In this document: positions 17,255 to 24,016 of the stretch, piece by piece
Layout: each line of letters opens with the position of its first letter
Position numbering within the stretch: position 1 is the first letter of the stretch
Assembly: GCF_017743865.1 (NCBI RefSeq)
Contig: NZ_JAGHRJ010000001.1
Coordinates: forward strand, 434,001 to 498,000
DNA: 64,000 nt
Direction: 5' to 3'
From: Labrenzia sp. R4_2
GTDB lineage: Bacteria > Pseudomonadota > Alphaproteobacteria > Rhizobiales > Stappiaceae
Notes under the pieces: model-generated
The model's database searches: none
The model's input: the letters and a program-made list of their open reading frames with translations, nothing else
What the model was told of the DNA's origin: nothing
Translations under genes and position numbers: made by a program

Positions 17255-17839
17255 ATGACAAACGCAGCGCCGGCCGTAGACCGGTATCTGGAAATTGCCG
17301 AGCGCCAATTTGCCGAGACGGGCTTTCATGGCGTCAGCCTGGCAGCACTTGCCAAGGAGGCTGGTGTCAGCAAGCAGGCGTTGCTGCACTTCTTCGGCAC
17401 CAAGGAAAAGCTCTATGGCGCGGTCCTCAAGAGGCTGTCGGACAAGCTCTGCGCGGAGGTGGCAAAGGCCGCGACTGGGGATCCCGCAGCCGGCCTCGTC
17501 GCGTACTTTGAAGGTCTTGCAAAATACTCATTGGAGCGGCAGGCAGAAGGACGTCTTGTTGTCCGGGCACTCCTGGACACCGAGGAAACCGCGCGCTTCT
17601 GGCCCATGAAGCCCTATCTCGAAGCCTTGACGGAGCTTGCCCGCAAAACCCCAAAGTGGCAGGCCGCTCCCTTGGACGAGATCCGGGCCGGACTGTTTCA
17701 GCTGATCGGTGCGATCCAGTATCTGACGATCTCCCAAACAGCGCTCACCGGTATGTATGGCGAGGAAGACCGCCAAGCGATCGAAGAAAGGTTTGCTGAC
17801 AGGATCTCAGGATCAATTCGGGCCTTCGTGGACGCGTGA
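17255..17839 (+). CDS. TetR-family regulator
   Basis: A 194-aa one-component repressor. The N-terminal HTH is canonical: YLEIAERQFAETGFHGVSLAALAKEAGVSKQALLHFFGTKEKLY. The C-terminal ligand domain (about 75-194) has no assignable ligand. ATG 17255 follows AAAGGAC. It faces the Rieske oxygenase across two matching operators, so it probably represses that gene and itself and responds to the oxygenase substrate or product. Confidence 0.95.
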   Translation: MTNAAPAVDRYLEIAERQFAETGFHGVSLAALAKEAGVSKQALLHFFGTKEKLYGAVLKRLSDKLCAEVAKAATGDPAAGLVAYFEGLAKYSLERQAEGRLVVRALLDTEETARFWPMKPYLEALTELARKTPKWQAAPLDEIRAGLFQLIGAIQYLTISQTALTGMYGEEDRQAIEERFADRISGSIRAFVDA

Positions 17840-17952
17840 ATTTGACTGCTGGCGTCACAGACTTCATTCCGGAAGTGTCAATCCTGACCATATCCGTCAG
17901 CGCGACATGAGAGTAGCATTCCCAAGCGTCACATTGGCTGGGAGGCTTTGGT

Positions 17953-18816
17953 ATGCGCACGACAACAAGCAGACTTCTACGACTTTCAAGCGGTCTCGTA
18001 GCCGCAGTTGCCTTTCTCGGTATGGGAACCGCGGGTGCTGAGCCCACGCTGGAGCGCGGCCGATATCTGGTGGAAGGGCCTGCCGGATGCGGCAATTGCC
18101 ATACACCACAAGGTCCGGATGGGCCGGTGGCGGATATGGGACTGGCCGGCATGATGGTTGAGAAGAACGACATGTTCACTGCCATCGCATCGAATATTAC
18201 GCCGGGCAGCCGGGTGGCCGATTGGACGGATGAACAGCTGGGCCGCGCTATTCGGGAAGGCATTCGCCCTGATGGCAGCATCATTGGCCCGCCCATGCCT
18301 TTCGGGCTTTACAAAGGCATATCAGATGATGATCTGATGAGCATGGTGATGTATCTGCGCCAGGTTCCGGCTGTCGATCATGATCCGGGGCAAAGCGTTT
18401 ACAATATTCCGCTTCCGCCGGCCTATGGACCGCCGGTTATCAGCGTCGCAGAGGTGCCGCATGGTGTTACGCTTGAGTACGGTGCCTATCTCGCCGGTCC
18501 AATCGCCCATTGCACCGAATGCCACACAACCTTTGGTCCAAAGGGGCCGATGTTTGACACGCATCTTGGCGCAGGTGGATTTGAGTTTCATGGTCCCTGG
18601 GGTGTTTCTGTTGCACCGAACATCACGCCAACGCGCCTGGCGCAATACAGTGACGCCGAGCTTGATGGCATGATCCGCAAGGGCGTTCGGCCGGATGGCG
18701 CGCGCATGCTGCCGCCGATGCCATACGGGTATCTTGCCAAAATGACTGACGAGGACGCCGCGGCTATCACACTCTACCTGCGTTCGCTTGCACCCTTGCC
18801 GGATGGCGGACAGTAG
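17953..18816 (+). CDS. Exported di-haem cytochrome c
   Basis: A 287-aa periplasmic cytochrome with two class I cytochrome c domains. A signal peptide (cleavage near AGA|EPT, residue 29) is followed by CGNCH (C46, C49, H50) and CTECH (C187, C190, H191); each domain has an IREGIRPDG/IRKGVRPDG stretch and a Met-containing PPMP loop (PPMPFG, PPMPYG) for the sixth ligand. This tandem arrangement resembles the cytochrome subunits of membrane-bound alcohol and aldehyde dehydrogenases, but no partner is adjacent. ATG 17953 has GGGAGG upstream. Only the TetR gene precedes it on this strand, 113 bp away. Confidence 0.9.
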   Translation: MRTTTSRLLRLSSGLVAAVAFLGMGTAGAEPTLERGRYLVEGPAGCGNCHTPQGPDGPVADMGLAGMMVEKNDMFTAIASNITPGSRVADWTDEQLGRAIREGIRPDGSIIGPPMPFGLYKGISDDDLMSMVMYLRQVPAVDHDPGQSVYNIPLPPAYGPPVISVAEVPHGVTLEYGAYLAGPIAHCTECHTTFGPKGPMFDTHLGAGGFEFHGPWGVSVAPNITPTRLAQYSDAELDGMIRKGVRPDGARMLPPMPYGYLAKMTDEDAAAITLYLRSLAPLPDGGQ

Positions 18817-18824
18817 CAAGGGTA

Positions 18825-19970
18825 TCAATCCAGACGTTTCTTGAACCGGACGGCAGCGGCGACCATGCCGAGAACAAAGAAACCGCTCATCCAGATGACG
18901 TCGCGGTGAACATCCATCAGCGTTGCGTCCCGGAGCACGAAGCCCCGTATCATGCGCATGAAGTGTGTCGCAGGCAGCGCTTCGGCAATGTACTGCGCCA
19001 CAACTGGCATGCCTTCGTAGGGGAACATGAATCCGGACAAGAGGATGGACGGCAAAAGAACAAAGACCGTCATCTGCATGGCTTGAAGCTGGGTCTGGGC
19101 GATCGTGGAAAACACCAGACCGAGCGACAAGCTTGCTCCAATGAACAAAAGCGTCCCGACAAAGAGGTCGATCATGTTGCCATCCAACGGCACGTTGAAC
19201 AGGACGTGCCCCAGACTGAGAATGATGATCGTTTGCACAAGGCCAATGAAAATGTACGGGATGATCTTCCCGACCATCAATTCGATCGGCCGGATCGGCG
19301 TGTTGATCAGCATCTCCATGTTGCCGCGTTCCCGCTCTCGCACAATCGCAGCAGAGGTGAACATGATCATCGTCATCGTCAGGATGGTGCCAACCAGGCC
19401 CGGCACGATATTGACCGCGGTCCGCTGTTCGGGATTGTAGAAGAGCGTGACTTCAAAGGTCGGCGTCGACCGGTTGGGTGCCTGCCGGTAGATCTCTGAA
19501 AGCGGCATGTTCCGAAGGCTCTTGATAGAGCTCGCGATCATCGTATCCGAGCCATCGACAATCCATTGAGCAACCGGGCGGCTGGTTTCTTGGTCCGTTG
19601 ATGGCGGTGTGCCGAGACCCACAGCTGGGGACCTTGCCAGCCTTTGTGTGAGGTCGTCGGGTAGAATGAACGCGGCCCGGACGCGGGCGGAGCGGATCGC
19701 TTCTTCGGCTTCTTCCGGCGTAGTCAGCCGCTCGGTCACCGTCACGACCCGGGTTGCCTCGACCATTTGAACGAGAATGCGGCTGATGCCGGTCTGGCTC
19801 TGATCGACCACCGCGATCGGGATGTCGCGGACATTGGTGTTGATGGCGTAACCGAACAGGATCAGCTGAATGAGCGGGATCATCACGACCATTCCAAAGG
19901 TCATCCGATCACGGCGGAGTTGGGCCAGTTCCTTGGAAAAGACGGCGAGAATGCGCGATATCGATCTCAT
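18825..19970 (-). CDS. ABC-2 exporter permease (YbhS/YbhR-like)
   Basis: A 381-aa inner-membrane permease of the ABC-2 type. One N-terminal helix, a large periplasmic domain (about 45-180) and five C-terminal helices match the YhhJ/YbhR layout; RERERGNMEMLINTPIRPIELMVGK is the conserved cytoplasmic coupling segment. E. coli Ybh has two permeases (S and R); only one is here, implying a homodimer. ATG 19970 overlaps the ATPase stop by ATGA. It is last in a three-gene operon with an adaptor and ATPase. Confidence 0.93.
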   Translation of the reverse strand: MRSISRILAVFSKELAQLRRDRMTFGMVVMIPLIQLILFGYAINTNVRDIPIAVVDQSQTGISRILVQMVEATRVVTVTERLTTPEEAEEAIRSARVRAAFILPDDLTQRLARSPAVGLGTPPSTDQETSRPVAQWIVDGSDTMIASSIKSLRNMPLSEIYRQAPNRSTPTFEVTLFYNPEQRTAVNIVPGLVGTILTMTMIMFTSAAIVRERERGNMEMLINTPIRPIELMVGKIIPYIFIGLVQTIIILSLGHVLFNVPLDGNMIDLFVGTLLFIGASLSLGLVFSTIAQTQLQAMQMTVFVLLPSILLSGFMFPYEGMPVVAQYIAEALPATHFMRMIRGFVLRDATLMDVHRDVIWMSGFFVLGMVAAAVRFKKRLD

Positions 19971-20905
19971 TGGCGCCCCTCTCCAGTTGCGGTGACAAAG
20001 ACGTCTTCCAGATTGGGCCGGACCTGTTCGACAATTGTCGCGCTTGCTGTTTGCGGATTGGCCTTCAAGAAGCCCTCCGGGTCGGGGATGCTGTCTTTGA
20101 CAAGCACCCGCAAGCGCGCCCCAAGCTGGGCAGCTGTCACGATGCCTTCCGTACCCAGAAGATGCCTCCGGATGTCGCGCAGGTTCGGCGCTTCGATCTC
20201 TACCACATTGGCACCCATGGCGGACATCAGCGCACTGGGCGTGCCGTCCAGCCGCTTTTGACCGGCTTCCATGATCGCAATCTTGTGGCAGCGTTCGGCT
20301 TCATCCATGAAATGGGTTGTCACAACAATGGACGTGCCCTCATCGACCAGGTCGAAGAGCTGCTCCCAGAAATGCCGCCGGGATTCCGGGTCCACCGCCG
20401 AGGTGGGTTCATCCAGAAACAACAGTTGCGGGCCGTGCAACACGGCCGCCGCCAAGGCAAGGCGCTGACGCTGGCCGCCACTCATCTTGCCCGCGAACCG
20501 GTCACTGAGCTGCGTCAGTTCATAGCGGTTCATCACCTCGGCGATGCGTTCCTTGCGCTGGGCTCGGGTGAGACCATAAACGGTTCCCATAAAATTGAGG
20601 TTTTCCAGCACCGTCAGATCGCCATAAAGCGAAAAGGCCTGTGTCATATAGCCGATCTTGTATTTTAAAGCTTCAGCGTCCTTGGGCACGGACAGCCCCA
20701 GAACCTCGACGCTCCCCTCTGTCGGTGTCAGCAGGCCGGTCAGCATGCGGATGGCGGTTGTCTTGCCGCATCCGTTGGGGCCGAGAAAACCGTAGATCAT
20801 GCCCCGCTCAATGGTCAGGTCGAGGCCGTCGACCGCCCGGAAGCCCTTGAAGCTTTTCACCAACCCTTCGGCTTGGATCACAATGTCGGACATGGGCGCA
20901 GTCAC
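19967..20905 (-). CDS. ABC exporter ATPase (YbhF-like)
   Basis: A 312-aa ATP-binding subunit with one nucleotide-binding domain: Walker A GPNGCGKTT, signature MSGGQRQR, Walker B LLFLDEPTSAVDP and the switch His in VVTTHFMDEAERC. The C-terminal ~70 residues form the small regulatory domain seen in drug-exporter ATPases. E. coli YbhF has two domains; this is the single-domain form. It overlaps both operon neighbours by ATGA. Confidence 0.95.
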   Translation of the reverse strand: MTAPMSDIVIQAEGLVKSFKGFRAVDGLDLTIERGMIYGFLGPNGCGKTTAIRMLTGLLTPTEGSVEVLGLSVPKDAEALKYKIGYMTQAFSLYGDLTVLENLNFMGTVYGLTRAQRKERIAEVMNRYELTQLSDRFAGKMSGGQRQRLALAAAVLHGPQLLFLDEPTSAVDPESRRHFWEQLFDLVDEGTSIVVTTHFMDEAERCHKIAIMEAGQKRLDGTPSALMSAMGANVVEIEAPNLRDIRRHLLGTEGIVTAAQLGARLRVLVKDSIPDPEGFLKANPQTASATIVEQVRPNLEDVFVTATGEGRQ

Positions 20906-21858
20906 GGCAGCACGGCTTGTGCCGGAACACCGTTCGGCAGGTTGGAGGCGCTGTCGGGCAACTGGATTTCAGCGACATACATGAGCCGTGCCCGGTCAGA
21001 CTGGTTGAGCGCATAGTAGGGCGTGAAGGATGGCTCTGAACTGATCCAGCGCACTTGGCCGTCGATTGGATCGTCTAGGCCATCAACGCGAATGGAAAGT
21101 GTGTCGCCTTCGTTGATCTTCACCCGGTGGGGTTCGGGGACATAGACACGGGCATAAGGAGCATCGCCGGCGAGCATCACGGCAACCGGGCTGCCGACAG
21201 TAACGCGTTCTCCAAGGTTCCAGGGCAGGCTGTCCAGAACGCCGTCCCGGGAAGCAACAATTGTCAGGTCACTCAAGATCTTTTGCTGTGTTGCAAGACT
21301 GGCCTCGGCCGCGGCGAGTTCCGCGCGGGCCATTTCCAGGTCTTCCGGACGGGTCCCGGTGACCAGCTCAAGAAGTTGCTGCTCGGCGCTGTTCAGGCTC
21401 GCATCTGCCGCATCCCGGCTGGCCCGTGCACTGTCGAGCTGGGCCTGGCTGGTGGTGCCGCGTGTTGTGAGGTCCTGGTAGCGCTCGAAGTTGTTTTCAG
21501 CCTCCACCAACTCCGCCTTGGCCCCAGCCACCGCGGCTTCGGCCTTTGCGATCTCTTCCTGCCGTGCGCCGTTTTCCAGCTTTTCAAGATTGGCGCGCGA
21601 CTTTTCGACTTCGGCGGCGGCCTGATTAACGACGGCTTGTTGCTGTGTCGCATCCAGCCGGGCGAGCACAGTGCCTTTGCTGACCGGTGAGCCTTGCGGG
21701 ACGGGAAGCTCGACCAGAACTTCCGCGGCCGTAGCAGTCAGTGCCACGCGGTCACGCTCAAGAGTGCCGAGGGCAACACTGCCGTCATCCTGATTGCAGG
21801 CGGATAGGGAGACGGCGAGCGCGCCGGCGATCAGAAGCCGTGTCGGGGAGAGAGGCAT
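20902..21858 (-). CDS. HlyD-family adaptor, predicted lipoprotein
   Basis: A 318-aa periplasmic adaptor. It has a lipoprotein signal (lipobox LSAC, Cys20), a biotinyl-lipoyl-like half (VELPVPQGSPVSKGTVLARLDATQQQ), a long coiled-coil hairpin (about 70-190, rich in Ala/Glu/Gln) and a C-terminal beta-barrel (RVYVPEPHRVKINEGD). This is the YbhG/YhiI architecture that couples an ABC-2 exporter to the outer membrane. E. coli YbhG is anchored by a helix; here lipid anchoring is predicted. ATG 21858 has a poor Shine-Dalgarno. It is first in the operon adaptor-ATPase-permease. Confidence 0.92.
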   Translation of the reverse strand: MPLSPTRLLIAGALAVSLSACNQDDGSVALGTLERDRVALTATAAEVLVELPVPQGSPVSKGTVLARLDATQQQAVVNQAAAEVEKSRANLEKLENGARQEEIAKAEAAVAGAKAELVEAENNFERYQDLTTRGTTSQAQLDSARASRDAADASLNSAEQQLLELVTGTRPEDLEMARAELAAAEASLATQQKILSDLTIVASRDGVLDSLPWNLGERVTVGSPVAVMLAGDAPYARVYVPEPHRVKINEGDTLSIRVDGLDDPIDGQVRWISSEPSFTPYYALNQSDRARLMYVAEIQLPDSASNLPNGVPAQAVLP

Positions 21859-21952
21859 GAAATTCTCCAGCGGGATCAGGACGATGCCTGTAAGTCAGCT
21901 TGTTTTCCTGAAAGCTTATCCCGCCTGACCAACAACCTCCATGAGCAGGATC

Positions 21953-21979
21953 AAAAAAAGCCGGGCGCAAAGGCCCGGC
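21953..21979 (-). terminator. Intrinsic terminator after the ParA gene
   Basis: On the minus strand a 7-bp GC stem (GCCGGGC ... GCCCGGC, arms 21960-21966 and 21973-21979) with a 6-nt loop is followed by a run of seven T. It lies just past the parA-like stop and before the exporter operon, separating the two units. Confidence 0.9.
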
Positions 21980-22004
21980 GTTCAGTCAGCTGTCAATCAG
22001 GGAG

Positions 22005-22709
22005 CTAGCTGGCTCGTCGGAAGACGTTGTACCAGCGTTTCTTCGGAGCGCTGATTGCCCGCTCCAGAACTTCTGCCGCGTAAAGGGAGGCGTTTTCCCG
22101 GGCCTTTTCAACGCCCGAGACCATCTTCGGATCAAGGTTCGCAAGGCCGCCGCCAAACTCGAAGAGATCGCGGAAGGCTGCGCGCTCGACGATCGGGGTC
22201 ATCAGAACATCGATGTTTTGCGCTGAGAGAAAGTCTTGCACCGCCTTCATGGCCCTTGTCGTTACGGCCGCATTGGAGCGTGTCAGCACGACGCAGTGCT
22301 TGATGTCCTGACGGACGATTTTCTCCAGCTTTTTGATCAGGGTCAGAATTTTTGCACCGCCCCGTGCATCCATGGAGGATCCCTGGATCGGGATCACCAC
22401 CAAATCGGACACCGAAAGGACGTTTGCAACGATCAGGTTCTCCGTGCCTTCAAGATCGACGATCACATAATCGGATGTCTCAGAGGCTTGGGTGATTTGT
22501 TCCGTGATAGAAGCAGGGGAAATCTGGCTGACCACGGAAATCCCTTTGCAGGTCCGGGGCAGTTCATGCCATTTCGAAATCCATTTCTGCGGATCTGCAT
22601 CGAAGATCGTGACACGCTTTCCGCGGGCGGCAACTTCTGTTGCCAACAGCAAGGCGGCTGTGGTTTTGCCGGCGCCGCCCTTTGCGTTCGCGAAGGAAAT
22701 GACTGGCAT
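22005..22709 (-). CDS. Orphan ParA-family ATPase (VirC1-like)
   Basis: A 234-aa ParA/MinD-superfamily ATPase with the deviant Walker A KGGAGKTT at the N-terminus, the FDADPQKWISKW Walker A' region and the switch II segment DLEGTEN. GSSMDARGGAKIL and a short C-terminal region place it nearer VirC1-like single-gene ATPases than chromosomal ParA. No parB or parS accompanies it, and it is monocistronic. The start is ATG 22709 with AGGAG; the longer frame from 22727 lacks a ribosome site. Its cargo is unknown. Confidence 0.85.
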   Translation of the reverse strand: MPVISFANAKGGAGKTTAALLLATEVAARGKRVTIFDADPQKWISKWHELPRTCKGISVVSQISPASITEQITQASETSDYVIVDLEGTENLIVANVLSVSDLVVIPIQGSSMDARGGAKILTLIKKLEKIVRQDIKHCVVLTRSNAAVTTRAMKAVQDFLSAQNIDVLMTPIVERAAFRDLFEFGGGLANLDPKMVSGVEKARENASLYAAEVLERAISAPKKRWYNVFRRAS

Positions 22710-23090
22710 GAGAGTTCTCCTGAACATGCCGCCATGGATGGGGATGGCGGTCTTTTTCCTGCCTGAAGCTTCGTCAGTCTTGAAATTTTATGGTTACCAA
22801 TTCCTTAAATTCGCAAAATGCGAAGAGGTTATTCAGCGCCCGAGGCTGATTGTGGATAAGTCTCTGAAATTCCTAGGCACAATTTCGGAGGGTGTTGGCC
22901 TTGAGTTTCGCGCGCGTGTCGCAGGACCGTGTGCGTTGCTGCAGGATCACGAGCGCGCATTGATGGGGATTACTGCGGATTAATGGCAGCGGATCTGAGT
23001 GAATTGACCTTGGGTCCATTGAAAGCCGGAGCGTGCCTGCGTAGGTTTTAGCGGTATTGGCTTCCCTATTGGCCCAGCGAAGGACACAGC
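22710..23090. other. Divergent intergenic region, ParA gene / hydrolase
   Basis: This 381-bp gap should hold promoters for the divergent ParA and hydrolase genes. It contains one exact DnaA-box 9-mer (TGTGGATAA, 22851-22859). No credible gene, hairpin terminator or repeat was seen; short frames here lack ribosome sites. Confidence 0.5.
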
Positions 23091-23999
23091 ATGCTGAACA
23101 GTTTTCTGAAAGCCCTTCAGGCACGGTTCGCCAAACTGTCGGTGGTGGTGCTAGCCGCTGTTTTTTGCGGGGTGTCGATCAACGCGCATGCTGAGGCCTT
23201 AAAACCGTACAAAGACCGCTTGTTCCGCTACAAGAAGGTCACCGAAACACTTTACGACGGTGATTTTATCGTTGTGGAGTACATCAAACAACGCGATCTG
23301 CACGGCCGAGATCAGATCCCCGAGCGCCAGGTGTATGGCAACTACGTTTCTTACAAACCGAAACGCGGCCGCGGCAGCGGCGAACTCAAGGCAAACGGCC
23401 GGACCATCTCCTACATGGGGACGGGCAAGTGGAAGGGCGGCGCCAAGACGATCGTCATCTATATTCATGGTCAGGGCGGAAACCGCTTTCAGGGCATGAA
23501 CGATGTGTCCTTTGGTGGCAACTTCAACCGGATCCAGAACCTGATGGTCCGCAACGGCGGCGCATATCTCACGGTTGATGTCACTCACTTCGACAAGCGG
23601 GGCACAGCGGATGTCGCAGCGCTCATCCAGCAGCAAAAACAGCTTTCTCCCGGCGCCAAGGTTGTTGTGGCATGCGGATCGATGGGCGGCATCATCTGCT
23701 GGAACCTGGTGAAAAACGGGAACTATGCGCGCCTTGTGAACGGGATCATGCTGCTCGGCTCACCAAAGGATCCGAACATCTTCTCAGCCGGGGTGCTGTC
23801 CAGAAATGTTCCGATCTATATGGGGCAAGGCACGTTGGACCGGGTTTACAACTGGGAAACCCAGGCGCAATTTTTTAAGCAAATCAAATCAAAGGCGCCA
23901 AACTATCCGATCAAGTTCACGCTGTTTGACACCGGCACCCATGGGACGCCAATCCGGATGACCGATTGGCGTCTGGTGCTTAACTGGATGCTTGGATAG
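23091..23999 (+). CDS. Exported alpha/beta hydrolase
   Basis: A 302-aa secreted protein with a Sec signal (cleavage near AHA|EAL, about residue 34). The fold is indicated by the oxyanion segment IYIHGQGG, the nucleophile elbow CGSMGG (Ser) and a C-terminal catalytic His in TGTHGTPIRMTDW; Asp is probably in MGQGTLDRVY. It resembles small bacterial hydrolases of unknown substrate. ATG 23091 has AAGGA upstream. It converges on the GGDEF-EAL gene after 17 bp and is monocistronic. Confidence 0.82.
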   Translation: MLNSFLKALQARFAKLSVVVLAAVFCGVSINAHAEALKPYKDRLFRYKKVTETLYDGDFIVVEYIKQRDLHGRDQIPERQVYGNYVSYKPKRGRGSGELKANGRTISYMGTGKWKGGAKTIVIYIHGQGGNRFQGMNDVSFGGNFNRIQNLMVRNGGAYLTVDVTHFDKRGTADVAALIQQQKQLSPGAKVVVACGSMGGIICWNLVKNGNYARLVNGIMLLGSPKDPNIFSAGVLSRNVPIYMGQGTLDRVYNWETQAQFFKQIKSKAPNYPIKFTLFDTGTHGTPIRMTDWRLVLNWMLG

Positions 24000-24016
24000 G
24001 GGCCTCACAAACCGCG

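Noticed and set aside
22851-22859. Perfect DnaA box as evidence of a replication origin
   Set aside because: Only one box, no box cluster or AT-rich unwinding region, and no dnaA/dnaN/gidA neighbours; a single 9-mer is expected by chance in 64 kb.
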